DNA of 64,000 bases, taken from positions 1,426,001-1,490,000 of the forward strand of contig CAVSGF010000002.1 in the NCBI GenBank assembly GCA_963727415.1. Direction: 5' to 3'. The first letter of the stretch is position 1, and the number at the start of each line of letters is the position of its first letter. The translations under genes and the position numbers were made by a program. This stretch comes from DASQPR01 sp963727415. Lineage in GTDB: Bacteria > Actinomycetota > Actinomycetes > Mycobacteriales > Micromonosporaceae. The notes under the pieces were generated by a model. That model had not been told where the DNA came from and searched no databases. It worked only from the letters and a program-made list of their open reading frames with translations. This document shows, piece by piece, positions 19,000-29,500 of the stretch.

Positions 19000-21900
19000 G
19001 TGAGCACTGACACCGCCAACGGACCCGGCGGGATCACCGTGGTGCTCGATGAGCCGGCTTCCGGTGCGCAGCAACGGCTATGGTTCCTCGAGCAGCTGGT
19101 GCCCGGCGAGCCGGTGCATCACCTGTCGGCCGAGTTCGAAGTCGGCGACGAAGTCGACGCGGGCCTGTTGACGGCCGCCGCCGCCGATGTGGTGGGGCGT
19201 CATGAGGCGCTGCGCACCGTGTTCCGCTCCGAAGCCGGGACATTGCACCAGGTGGTGCTGTCGGGTCTGGCGTCGTCGCCGGTGCGCCCGGTCACGGTGG
19301 CCGGAGGCGGCATGACCTGGGAGGCGTGCCGCCGGGAACTGGCCAGCGCCCCGTTCGACCTGGCGACCGGGCCGCTGCTGCTGATTCATCCGGTACGCTT
19401 CGGCGACCGTACCCGGCTCGTGATCGTCGCGCACCATCTGGTCGTCGACGGCATCTCGTTCGAGATCCTCACCCGCGAGCTGACCACCGCGTACGCTGCC
19501 CGCCGATCGGGGCGGGCACCCGACTTCGATCCCCTGCCGGTTCAGTACGCCGACTTCACCGCGTGGCAGCGAAGCCGGATGACCTCCGACGAGGCGGTCG
19601 CGGACCTGGAGTTCTGGCAAAAGGCGCTGGCCGGCCTGCCGATCCTCGATTTGACTCGCGGCCGGCCGCGTCCGGATGAGCTCAGCCACCGCGGGGACGA
19701 GATCGTGATACCGATCGACGCCACGCAGCGCGAAGCGCTGCGGCGCCTGGCCGCCGCGCGCGGCGGCACGCTGTTCATGGCCCTGGTGACGCTGTGGTCG
19801 GAGGCGGTCGGCCGTTGGTTCGGCTCGGCCGATGTGCCGATCGGCACATCGATCGCGGGCCGCCCGCTGTCCGAAGTCGCCGGTGTGATCGGCCTGTTCG
19901 TCGATCGTGTCGTGCTGCGGATGGACACCTCCGGTCGGCCGTCGTTCCATCAGATGCTGGACCGGGCCCGTGATGTCGTGATCGGAGCCAATGACCACAC
20001 CGCGGTCACGTTCGAACAGGTGGTGGACGCGATCAAGCCGGATCGGGTGCTCGGCGTCACGCCGCTGCACCAGGTCGGCATCAACCTGGTGCCACTGTCC
20101 CGGCTGGCCGACGGCCAGTTCGGTAACGGCACCGTGCGGCACGATCTCAACCTCGATGTGCTGCCATTGGCGGCCGGCCTGTCCGCGCGCCTGGAGTTCC
20201 GCCATGGCGTGGTCGCGAGGTCCGATGCCGAGGGGCTCGCCGACCTGTTCGCCCGGCTCGTCACCGCGGCCCTCGCCGATCCGGACCAGCCGCTGCGGGA
20301 CACCCCGATGATCGCCGAACCAGGCACGCTGGTCCGGGCGGGCCGGCCGGCCGATCCGGTCGACGACTCGCTGACCGGGCTGTTCCTTGCGCAGGTCGCC
20401 GCCGTTCCGGAGGCACCTGCCCTGGTCGCCGGTGGTACGACGATGTCGTACCGGGACCTGGCCGGTGCCGCGCTGGCGCTCGCTGGCCGGCTGAGAGCCG
20501 CGGGCGCCGGAGCCGAGGCCCCAGTCCTGCTGGCCACCGCACGCCGGGCCGAGCTGATTGTCGGGATGCTCGGGATCCTGGCCGCCGGTGCCGCGTACGT
20601 GCCGGTCGATCCGGCCGCGCCGGAGCGGCACCTGAGGCACGTCACCGACGCATCGGGCGCCACGCTCGCGGTGGCCCCGGCGGGCGTGCCGCTGCCACTG
20701 CCAGACCGGATCCGGGTCGTCGATGTGGATGCCACGGCGCGCACGTCCGATGCCATCGATGCCCCCGTCACCGATCCACGGCAGGCCGCGTACTTGCTGT
20801 TCACGTCGGGCACCACGGGCACACCGAAGGGCGTGGTCGTCGAGCACCGCCAGGTCGTGGCGTATACCCGGGCGGCTCTCGCGGCTGTCGGCGCGCCCTC
20901 CGGCGCGTCCTACCTAATGGTCCAGCCGGCCACCTTCGACTCCTGCGTGACCCAGATCTACGGTGCGCTGCTCACCGGCGGCGTGCTGCATCTCGCCTCC
21001 GAGGACCTGGCCCGGGATCCGGACGGCCTGGCCGACTACTGCGCCGAGAACCGGATCGATTACCTGAAGATCGTGCCGTCGCACCTGTCGGCACTGCTGG
21101 CCGGCGGCCGTACCGAACTCAGGCCGCGCCGGGCCGCGATCGTCGGCGGCGAGGCGTCAACGACGGCGTTCACCCTCGGGCTGCTGCGCAACGGCTGGTC
21201 GGTGGTGGGCCACTACGGGCCGACCGAGACCACGGTCGGGGTGCTGGCTCACGCACTGACCGAGCCGACGCTCGATGGCTGCGCGACCACGCCACTCGGG
21301 CCGCCGATGACCGGGGTACGTGCGTACGTGCTCGACGCCGAGATGGAGCCGGTGGTGCCGGGCACCGTGGGCGAGTTGTACATCGGTGGTGCGCTGGTCG
21401 CCAGGGGGTATGCCGGACGCCCGGGCCGGACCGCCGAGGTCTTCCGGCCGGACCCGTTCGGCCGCCCCGGCGATCGTATGTACCGTACCGGCGATCTGGT
21501 ACGAGAGCGGCCGGACCGGACGTACGAGTTCCTCGGCCGGATCGACCGGCAGGTCAAGGTCGGTGGCCACCGGATCGAACCGGGCGCGGTGGAGGCCAGC
21601 CTGGAGAGGCATCCGGGTGTCCGGCAGGCGGTCACCGTGGTTCGCGGCGGGCGGCTGGTCGCCTACTACGTGGCCGCGGCGGGTCCGGCCGGTGCCGCCG
21701 GTACAGCCGGGCCCGGCGTCGTTTCCGGTACCGGGCCGGCGCCGGACGAGGCGGAGCTGCGCACGCACGTCGCGCGAGACCTGCCCGGCGGCAGCGTTCC
21801 GAGCGCGTTCGTCCAGGTCGAGCACCTGCCGCAGAAATCAAACGGCAAGCTCGATGCCGACGCGCTGCCGGATCCGGTGGTGCTCGCCTCGCGTACCGGC

Positions 21901-22779
21901 GCCGGCGAGCAACCGGCAACGGCCACCGAGAGCCGGCTGTGCCGGGTGCTGGCCGAGGTGCTCGATGTCGCGGCGATATCGGTGACCGACAACTTCTTCG
22001 ATCTCGGCGGCGACTCCATCCGGGCGATCCACGTAGCGGCCCGGGCCCGTACCGAGGGCCTGACGGTCAGCGTCCGCGACATCTTCGCCCACCAGTCGGT
22101 CCGCGCGCTGGCGGCCCACGTCGACGCCGCGGCCGGCTCTGCCCGCGACGCCGCGCGGCAGTACTTCGTCGAACTACTGACCCCGGTGAAGCCGGCGGCC
22201 GGGGCCGGGGCGGCGGCGACTTCGGCCGCGACGATCCCGCCTGACGTTCGCGCCGACCTCGACGGGCCGGCTCACGCGGCGTACGGGACCAGCGGTGCCG
22301 AGCTGCTGACCGCGGCGGTCGCGGCGGCGTCCTTCGCGGCGACCGGTGAGCATGCGGTGGCCGCCCTGGTCGATCTGGGCGGTGACGCCGTGCCCACGGT
22401 GGTAACCCCGGACGACCAGAACCCGGCCAGCCTGATCCGGGCGGCGAAGGCGGCGCTGCGGGCGGCCGCGGACCACCGATCCGACTGGAGCGCCGTCGCC
22501 GGCGACCCGGTGTTGGGGAGGTTGCGACCGGCGGTGTCAATCGGCTTCGAGCCGACCGATCCGGCCGGTACCGGCTGGATCCGGGTCGACGGGGATCGGC
22601 TGGTCAGTGACGCACCGCTGGCCGCTTCGGCGGTCGCGGCCCGGCTGGCCGAACTGACCCGGCACTGCCGCGGCGCCGGTACCAGCTACGCGGCGACCGA
22701 CTTCCCCGACGCCGGCCTGGACGACGAGCAGCTGGGTCGACTGCTGACGAACCTCGGTGTGGACCAGGGGGAGAGGTGA
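19000..22779 (+). CDS. NRPS-2, C-A-T with a C-terminal half of an epimerization domain
   Basis: 1259 residues from GTG 19000, with AAGGAG 7 bases upstream. The C domain has HHLVVDG at 145-151 and should accept the polyketide chain from the PKS. The A domain carries FTSGTTGTPKG, YGPTETT and NGKLDADAL. Its pocket reads by eye D-S-T-K-I-G-H-V-G, close to the published Asp code (D-L-T-K-V-G-H-I-G), so Asp or a relative is predicted. The carrier domain has Ser1006 in LGGDSI, the form often found before E domains. Residues 1040-1259 resemble only the second half of an E domain (LLTAAVAAA, ALVDLGGD, ATDFPDAGL); the HHxxxD half is missing, so epimerization is not expected. The next gene overlaps as GTGA. 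Confidence 0.9.
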   Translation: MSTDTANGPGGITVVLDEPASGAQQRLWFLEQLVPGEPVHHLSAEFEVGDEVDAGLLTAAAADVVGRHEALRTVFRSEAGTLHQVVLSGLASSPVRPVTVAGGGMTWEACRRELASAPFDLATGPLLLIHPVRFGDRTRLVIVAHHLVVDGISFEILTRELTTAYAARRSGRAPDFDPLPVQYADFTAWQRSRMTSDEAVADLEFWQKALAGLPILDLTRGRPRPDELSHRGDEIVIPIDATQREALRRLAAARGGTLFMALVTLWSEAVGRWFGSADVPIGTSIAGRPLSEVAGVIGLFVDRVVLRMDTSGRPSFHQMLDRARDVVIGANDHTAVTFEQVVDAIKPDRVLGVTPLHQVGINLVPLSRLADGQFGNGTVRHDLNLDVLPLAAGLSARLEFRHGVVARSDAEGLADLFARLVTAALADPDQPLRDTPMIAEPGTLVRAGRPADPVDDSLTGLFLAQVAAVPEAPALVAGGTTMSYRDLAGAALALAGRLRAAGAGAEAPVLLATARRAELIVGMLGILAAGAAYVPVDPAAPERHLRHVTDASGATLAVAPAGVPLPLPDRIRVVDVDATARTSDAIDAPVTDPRQAAYLLFTSGTTGTPKGVVVEHRQVVAYTRAALAAVGAPSGASYLMVQPATFDSCVTQIYGALLTGGVLHLASEDLARDPDGLADYCAENRIDYLKIVPSHLSALLAGGRTELRPRRAAIVGGEASTTAFTLGLLRNGWSVVGHYGPTETTVGVLAHALTEPTLDGCATTPLGPPMTGVRAYVLDAEMEPVVPGTVGELYIGGALVARGYAGRPGRTAEVFRPDPFGRPGDRMYRTGDLVRERPDRTYEFLGRIDRQVKVGGHRIEPGAVEASLERHPGVRQAVTVVRGGRLVAYYVAAAGPAGAAGTAGPGVVSGTGPAPDEAELRTHVARDLPGGSVPSAFVQVEHLPQKSNGKLDADALPDPVVLASRTGAGEQPATATESRLCRVLAEVLDVAAISVTDNFFDLGGDSIRAIHVAARARTEGLTVSVRDIFAHQSVRALAAHVDAAAGSARDAARQYFVELLTPVKPAAGAGAAATSAATIPPDVRADLDGPAHAAYGTSGAELLTAAVAAASFAATGEHAVAALVDLGGDAVPTVVTPDDQNPASLIRAAKAALRAAADHRSDWSAVAGDPVLGRLRPAVSIGFEPTDPAGTGWIRVDGDRLVSDAPLAASAVAARLAELTRHCRGAGTSYAATDFPDAGLDDEQLGRLLTNLGVDQGER

Positions 22780-24929
22780 CCGCGCTCGCCACCCGGCCGG
22801 CGGAACCGGTCACCGCCGCCGACACTCGCCGGGAGACCATCGACCTGCTTACCGGGCCGGAGGCGTCCGGCGCCTGGCAGGCCTACCGCGCCGGTGATGA
22901 ACCTGACCCGCGAGCGCTGTTCGCCCTGCTCGGCCGGCACCGCTTACTCGCGCCGGCCTGGCCGGCCAGCTACGGCGGCCGCGGCCTGTCCCCGCATCAT
23001 CAGGCGGCTGTGGTCGACGGGCTGGTGGAACTAGGCGTCGCCGAGACACTGCATACCCTGTCGATCCAGATCGCCGGCACCTTCCTGCTGACCGCCGGGG
23101 ATCGCGCGCAGCGCGCGACCGTGCTGCCCGGCCTGGCCGCCGGCCGGTCGTTCTGCACGATCCTCTACTCCGAACCGGACGTGGGCTCGGATCTGGCCGC
23201 GCTGTCCACCACCGCGGCGCGCGACGGGCACGGCGGCTGGCGGCTGACCGGACGGAAGGTGTACAGCCTCAAGACTCACGTCGCGGACCTGGCGCTGGTG
23301 GCCGCGCGTACCTCGGTGGAGGCCACTCGGTATCAGGGCGTGAGCCTGTTCCTGGTACCGCTCGGTTTGCCCGGCGTCACCATCGGGCGTCTGGGCAGCA
23401 TCGCCGATGAGCACTTCGCGGACGTGACCCTCGATGGTGTCCGGGTTCCGGGCCGGGCGGTTGTCGGGCCGGTCGGTGGCGCCTGGCCGCTGATCACCGA
23501 GGCGCTGGCGCTGGAGCGGACCGGGGTTGACTATCACGCCAAGGCACGAACCTGGCTCGACATCTGGCGCGAGTACCACCCGGATCCGGATCCGGAGCAG
23601 GCCGCGCGGCTGGCCAGGCTGACCGCCCGGACGGCCGCGGCCGGGCTGTTCGCCGACCGGTGCCTGACCCAGTTGGCCGGTGGGCGGGTCGATCCGACTC
23701 TGGCCGCCCTTACCAAGTTGTGGTGCGCGGACACGGCCCGCGAAGTGGCCTGGTGGTGCACTGAGGAGTCGGGTCCGGACGCGGTGTGGCGTGCCCCGGC
23801 CGGGCTGATCCCCCGTCCCCGATCCGCCCCGGATTCCGGAGATCCGAGCCGCCGGGCCGGGCTGGGTCGGCTCGAGACTGCGTACCGCGAGGCGCCCGGT
23901 CTGACCATCTCAGCCGGAACGGCGGAGATGATGCTCGAAGTAATCGCCGGTTCCGGGCTGCCGGCACCGGGCGCTGATCTGATCGGCGTTGACGAGGAAC
24001 CGCTGCGCCGGGCCTTGCGTGCCGCCGTGCGGGCAATCGCCACCGAATACGACGACGCCGAGCCGGCCGCCGGCTGGTGGGCGGAACTGGCCCGGGCCGG
24101 AGCGTTCGGGCTGGACGTGCCGGGACCCTCCGGCGGTCTCGGCCTCGGCCCGGAGGCGGCCGTCGTGGTGTGCGAGGAACTGGGCCGCGCCCGCCTCGAT
24201 CATGGTTTGCTGGACACTCTGACGGCGATCGACGCACTCGTCGCGGGCGCGCCGCAAACGGCGTCGCGGCTGGCCGACGCGCTCGGTGGCCGGTACCGCG
24301 CGGCGATCTGGGACGGTGGCACGGACCATCCGTTGCTCTGGCCGGATCCGGTCGACGAAGTGCTGCTGCTGACGGCCGGACAGGTCGCTCTGGTCGAGCC
24401 TCCGCCCACCGAGGCGGTGGCGTCGGCAGCGGCGGCCGGACTGCGGCGGCCGACCTCGGCTCCGGTGCCGGGACTCACCCTGGACGCGGACGCCGCCACG
24501 CTTCGCCGGGGGGACCGCCTCCGGCGGGCTGGCTGGCTCACCGGGCTCGCCATCGGCGCGCTCGCCGAAACGGTGCGCCGGGCACACGACCGCAAGCAGT
24601 TCGGACGGGCGCTGATCGAACATCAGTCGATCGCGTTCCGGTTGGCCCGGCTGACCTCGGAGGTCACCGCTACCCGCCTGCTGATCGACGCGGCCGCCGC
24701 CGACGTCCGGCCGGGACCGGCGGCGCGCGCTCTGGCCGCCGCGAGCGACCTGGCCCTCCTCGTCACCCGCGAGGCGATGCAGCTTGCCGGGGCGTGGGGG
24801 ATGACCGACCCGGCGCCCGCCCAACGGTATTACCGCTCCGCGTTCGTCGCGACCGGCCTGATCGGGCCGGCCGGGCGGCGATGGCGCGAGGCCGCTTCCG
24901 ACACGATCGAAGGAGCCCGGCATGGCTGA
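22776..24929 (+). CDS. Two acyl-CoA dehydrogenase domains fused in one protein
   Basis: 717 residues from GTG 22776 overlapping the NRPS-2 stop. Residues 20-395 form one acyl-CoA dehydrogenase-like unit: SEPDVGSDLAAL, LTGRKVYS, and near the end ISAGTAEMMLEVIAG, where the usual Glu or Gly before GT is Ala. Residues 400-717 form a second unit: RAHDRKQFGRALIEHQSIA, then EAMQLAGAWGM. Members of this FAD family usually have about 380-400 residues and work as homotetramers; here two unlike copies are joined, suggesting a pseudo-heterodimer in which one copy may be catalytic. Relatives in NRPS clusters desaturate carrier-bound aminoacyl or acyl groups or hydroxylate nitrogen. The substrate here is unknown. 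The MbtH gene overlaps its 3' end by 8 bp. Confidence 0.85.
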   Translation: MTALATRPAEPVTAADTRRETIDLLTGPEASGAWQAYRAGDEPDPRALFALLGRHRLLAPAWPASYGGRGLSPHHQAAVVDGLVELGVAETLHTLSIQIAGTFLLTAGDRAQRATVLPGLAAGRSFCTILYSEPDVGSDLAALSTTAARDGHGGWRLTGRKVYSLKTHVADLALVAARTSVEATRYQGVSLFLVPLGLPGVTIGRLGSIADEHFADVTLDGVRVPGRAVVGPVGGAWPLITEALALERTGVDYHAKARTWLDIWREYHPDPDPEQAARLARLTARTAAAGLFADRCLTQLAGGRVDPTLAALTKLWCADTAREVAWWCTEESGPDAVWRAPAGLIPRPRSAPDSGDPSRRAGLGRLETAYREAPGLTISAGTAEMMLEVIAGSGLPAPGADLIGVDEEPLRRALRAAVRAIATEYDDAEPAAGWWAELARAGAFGLDVPGPSGGLGLGPEAAVVVCEELGRARLDHGLLDTLTAIDALVAGAPQTASRLADALGGRYRAAIWDGGTDHPLLWPDPVDEVLLLTAGQVALVEPPPTEAVASAAAAGLRRPTSAPVPGLTLDADAATLRRGDRLRRAGWLTGLAIGALAETVRRAHDRKQFGRALIEHQSIAFRLARLTSEVTATRLLIDAAAADVRPGPAARALAAASDLALLVTREAMQLAGAWGMTDPAPAQRYYRSAFVATGLIGPAGRRWREAASDTIEGARHG

Positions 24930-25179
24930 CAACGACAGCACCGGCACGGCCGGTGGCAACCACCCGAGCCGTACTGACACCCCTGACGAGCGGCGGTACG
25001 CCGTCGTCGTCAACGACGAGGATCAGCACTCGGTGTGGGAACTCGGACGCGACATACCGGCAGGCTGGCGGCCGACTGGATTCTCCGGCCCGATGGACGA
25101 CTGTCTGGCCCACATCGACCAGGTGTGGACCGACATGCGCCCGCGCAGCCTGCGCGAGGCGTTGGACGGCGGGCGATGA
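24922..25179 (+). CDS. MbtH-like NRPS accessory protein
   Basis: 85 residues. ATG 24922 is preceded by AAGGAG. The conserved part (residues 25-82) shows YAVVVNDEDQHSVWE, PAGWRP, CLAHIDQVWTDMRPRSL, with the three invariant Trp residues. His replaces the Tyr usually seen in the QYSxW motif. MbtH proteins bind adenylation domains and are needed for solubility or activity of many of them, so this one likely serves NRPS-1, -2 and -3. It overlaps the dehydrogenase gene by 8 bp and the exporter as ATGA. Confidence 0.95.
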   Translation: MADNDSTGTAGGNHPSRTDTPDERRYAVVVNDEDQHSVWELGRDIPAGWRPTGFSGPMDDCLAHIDQVWTDMRPRSLREALDGGR

Positions 25180-26522
25180 GCGAGCTCACGCGCCCGTCTC
25201 AGCCACGCGAGCAGGAAGCCACGCAGGCTACGGCCGCGCCGGCACCCGAAGCCGGTGCCGATGCCGGCCGTGGCCGCATCAGCCGGCTCTGGCGCGACGA
25301 CCTGTGGCGCAATCACGACTTCGCGCGACTGTGGTGGGGCCAGACGCTGTCGCAGATTGGATCCCAGGTCAGCGTGGTGGCGATCCCGCTCATCGCGCTC
25401 GGCACCCTGCACGTCGGCGCCGAGTCCATGGGTTACCTGCAGGCACTGGCCCGGCTGCCGTTCCTGCTGTACCTGTTCGCCGGGGTTTGGGTGGACCGGA
25501 CTTCCCGGCGGCCGGTGATGATCGCGACCGACCTCGGACGGGCGGCGATTCTGGTCGCGGTCCTGGTCGCCGCCGTCACGCACGTGCTCACGTTCTGGAT
25601 GCTCGCCGTCGCGGTGCTTGCCTCGATGCTGCTGAGCGTCTGGTTCGACACCGCGTACATGACGGTGGTGCCGTCGCTGGTCGGGCGCGAGCACCTGATC
25701 GGGGCGAATACCCGGCTGGAGTCGAGCCGGTCGGCGGCGCAACTGATCGGCCCGACCATCGGTGGATCCCTGGTGCAGGCGATCACCGCTCCGATCGCCC
25801 TGGCCGTCGACGCCGTCTCGTTCCTGGTGTCGGCGACCCTGGTACGCGGCATCCGCACTCCTGAGCCGGCCCGGTCGCAGCGGGGCCTGGCGATCCGTTC
25901 CGTCTTCGCGGACCTGGCCGAGGGAGTGCGCTTCGTCTTCGGTCACCGGTTGCTGCGCCCCCTGGCGATCGGCCTGGCCGTCAGCAACCTCGCCTGGGCG
26001 GCCGAACTCGCCCTGTACTTCATCTTCCTGGTGCGGACCGTCCACCTCGGGCCGGTACTGATCGGCGTGACGCTGGCCGCGGCCGGACCAGGCGCGCTGG
26101 CCGGATCCATGAGCGCCGGACGGGTACGGGCCCGGTGGGGAGCGCCGAGCGCCATCATCGGTGGCCTGACCCTGTTCGCCGCCGCGGCGTTGCTGATACC
26201 GCTGTCGGCCGGTGGCCCGGCTGTCGAGGTCCCGATGCTGATGGTGGCCGGCTTCTTCATGTCCGCGGGCGGCCAGGTGTGCGCGGTCAACGTCCTGACG
26301 CTGCGCCAGAGCGTCACACCCGACCAGGTGCTCGGCCGGACCAACGCGACCTTCCGGTTCGTCGCCCTCGGCGTCTCCCCGCTCGGCGCGCTGGCCGGCG
26401 GGTGGCTCGGCGCCGCAATCGGAATCCGCGCGGCACTCTACGTGGCGGTGACGAGCATCTTCCTGGCGCCGCTGGTGGTGGCCGCGTCGCCGGTCCGGAA
26501 GGCGGGAAGCGAGGACGCATGA
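25176..26522 (+). CDS. MFS exporter of the EntS-like (MFS_3) type
   Basis: 448 residues from ATG 25176, overlapping the MbtH stop as ATGA. A cytoplasmic N-terminus of about 45 residues precedes roughly 11-12 hydrophobic segments. NHDFARLWWGQTLSQIGSQ and GVWVDRTSRRPVM (the loop 2-3 MFS motif) are typical of the exporter group that includes enterobactin EntS and macrolide pumps. Its place between NRPS genes makes it the probable exporter of the product and a self-protection element. NRPS-3 begins inside its stop codon (ATGA). Confidence 0.9.
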   Translation: MSELTRPSQPREQEATQATAAPAPEAGADAGRGRISRLWRDDLWRNHDFARLWWGQTLSQIGSQVSVVAIPLIALGTLHVGAESMGYLQALARLPFLLYLFAGVWVDRTSRRPVMIATDLGRAAILVAVLVAAVTHVLTFWMLAVAVLASMLLSVWFDTAYMTVVPSLVGREHLIGANTRLESSRSAAQLIGPTIGGSLVQAITAPIALAVDAVSFLVSATLVRGIRTPEPARSQRGLAIRSVFADLAEGVRFVFGHRLLRPLAIGLAVSNLAWAAELALYFIFLVRTVHLGPVLIGVTLAAAGPGALAGSMSAGRVRARWGAPSAIIGGLTLFAAAALLIPLSAGGPAVEVPMLMVAGFFMSAGGQVCAVNVLTLRQSVTPDQVLGRTNATFRFVALGVSPLGALAGGWLGAAIGIRAALYVAVTSIFLAPLVVAASPVRKAGSEDA

Positions 26523-29500
26523 GTACGGCGGCACTGACCACTGGCGATGACCGGCGCCGGGCGGTCGCGGACATCTACCGGCTGACCCCGATGCAGGACG
26601 GCATGCTGTTTCACACGCTGTCCGCGCCGGGCGCACCCCTCTACCTGCAGCAGCATGTTCTCGATGTGAGCGGCGTAGCCGCGACCGATCTGATCGGCGC
26701 CGTCGATGACCTGGTAGCCCGGCATGACGTGCTGCGCACCGGGTTCGTGTGGGAGGGCGTCGACCATCCGGTACAGGTGGTGTTCTCGACCGCGCCGTCG
26801 CCGCTGACCCTCGAACCGGCGGCCGGCTCGGACCTGATCGGCGACCCGGATCGGCTCGAACGGATGGTCACCGCGGTTCTCGACCGTCAACGGGACACCC
26901 CGTTCGACGTACGGCGGCCGCCGCTGCTGGCGATCCACGGAATCGAGTACGAGCCAAGCCGATGGCGCCTGGTGATGACCCACCATCACCTGATCCTCGA
27001 CGGCTGGAGCGTCCCCGTGCTGCACCGGGAACTGGCCGAGTTGCTCCGTGCCCGGCGGGCGGACGAGCAGCACCGCCTCCCGCCGGCCGGCCGGTTCCGC
27101 GACCACGTACACAACCTGAGCGGCGCCGAGGCGCGTGACTCCTACTGGGTGGAGCGCTTCGGCGATCTGGCCGCGCCGACCTCGCTGGGGATCGACCGGG
27201 TCGCGGCGGTCACGCCGCCCGATCAAGACACCGGCGCCGGCCGGGTGATCCGGATGGCCGGGCCGGACCGCGCCGGCGACGTCGCCGAACTGGCCCGGCA
27301 ACATGGCTTGCTGCCGAGCACCATCCTGCACGCGGCCTGGGCGCTGCTGTGCAGTCGAAATGCCGGCACCGGCGAGGCGGTCTTCGGCGTCACTCTGGCC
27401 GGCCGGTCGGCTGATCTGGATGACGCCGGTGAGCGGGTCGGCATGTTCGTCAACTCGTTGCCGCTGCGGGTGGCGTGCCGGGACGCGCAGCCGGTCCGGG
27501 ACTGGCTGGAGTACGTGCAGGCCGAACTCGGCGGGGTGCGGGACCGGGAGAACGCCGCGCTGGCCGAGATCGCCCGGCTGACCCGGATTCCTCCCGGGCG
27601 CAATCTCTATGAGACGGTGTTCGCCTTCCAGAACTACTGGCACAGCGGGCTCGATGAGCACGGCGACGCAACCGTGCGAGTGCGCCTGGTGGCCAGCCGG
27701 GAGCGGACCAGCATTCCGGTCGCGGTCGCCGTGGCGCTGCCACCGGAGGGGGTCTGGGTCCGGGTCGATCACGATCTGGCCCGGATCGACACCGGTGCCG
27801 CCGAGGCGATGACCGAGCACTACCTCGACCTGGTCGCGGCGATCTGCGGATCTCTGAGATCTCCGGCGCGCGTGGGAGACCTTGGCTGGAACACCGGAAC
27901 CGGGGGCACGCGGGTCGCCGGCGCCGAGGGCGATCCGGCCGCCGCGGCGGCGGCCACGCTCGCCTCGCTGCTGCTGCACGGCGCACCGGCGCGGGTCGCG
28001 GCTCTCGACGAGGACGCGGCCGCCGCCGTCGCCCTGCTCGGGATGCCGGACCTTGAGGTGGTGGCACCGGGCGACGGAGTCGACGTATTGATCGGGCCGC
28101 CACGCCTGATCGAGCCGATCGACGCGCCCGTACGGATCCTGTTCGGTGAGTTCGGGGCGGCGGTACCCGGCGGGGTGGTCACGCGACTGTTCGTCCATGG
28201 CGGACGCGTGACGCTGGCCCGGCTGTGCGGCCCGGACGATGCGGGACGGATCGGATCGGCCGACTGGATGGAGATCGTTGACCAGGCGGGCCGCACGGTC
28301 GCTGAGGGAGCCACCGGCCGCCTGGTCCGCCGCGACGGTACCGGCGATCATGACACCGGCCTCACGGCCCGCCGCCGCGTCGACGGTGACATCGACGTCA
28401 TGGGCGAGGGCAACGCGTACCACTGGATGGCCCGGCAGGCCACCTCCGACCCTCGCGTGAGCGACGCGGCGGTCGTCGACTTCGAGCCCGGCCACCCGGT
28501 GATCTGGGTAGTTCCGGCTGGCGACCACCACCTGACCGCCGATGATGTGCTCGCGCACCTGACCCGCCTGATCCCGGCGGAGATGCTGCCGGCCGACGTC
28601 GAGATCGTCGACCGGCTTCCGATCGATCGGCGCGGACGGCTGGACGTCGCGGCGATGGCGGCACCGTTCCAGCCTCCGGCGCCTCGATCGCCGTCCCCGC
28701 TACGAGACCGGCTGGATCTGGTGGACGCCGGGCGGCGCCGTGGGTTCCTGGACGCGTTGCGCGAGCGCCCGGGCCGGGCGACGCGGCTGGACTACTGGCG
28801 CGGGCAGCTTGGCGGCGTGATGCCGGGACGCGCCGGATCGGATCGCGTTCCGCCCGGTGCGGCCGGTCAGGGCCGGCACGAGCGGCCGGTCGCGGATGTC
28901 CCGGCGGACCTGGCCCGCTGGGTCGCGGCCGCGGCCGTGACGGCCAGCCGGCTGGCTCGCGCGGACGATGTCGTGGTCGGCGCCCGGGTCCGGCTGGCGG
29001 CGGCCGATGTGTCGCCAGGCGAGTCCGGTTCGGGTCGGGTGCTGCCGATCCGGATGGCAATCGATGAGGCGGCGACGCTTGAGGCGGTGCGAACCGCGGC
29101 GGCGCGAGGACTCGCCGACGCCGCGGACAACGGTGACGTGCCCTGGGACCGGTTGCGTGACATGCTGCCGGAGGATCTGATGCTGACCGTCGCGGCTGGT
29201 CCTCGTGATCCGGGCGAGCCGGTCGGCCACGCCGGGACCGGGCTTGCCATCGATGTCACTCCGGACCTGCTGGTCGTCCGATACGACCAGGCCCAGTGGC
29301 ATCCGGGAACCGTGGCGTCGGCCGCGGACCTGCTGGTCGCCGCCGCCGCTGGCGACGGCCGGATCGGTGAGCTGGAACCGGTTGGCGAGCGCGCCCGCGA
29401 CACCGTGCTCGGATGGGGCACCGGCCCGGCGGTGGTGATCGGCGGGGCGACCGTGCCGGAGACCATTCGCGCGGTCGCGGCGGCTCGCCCGGACGCGATC

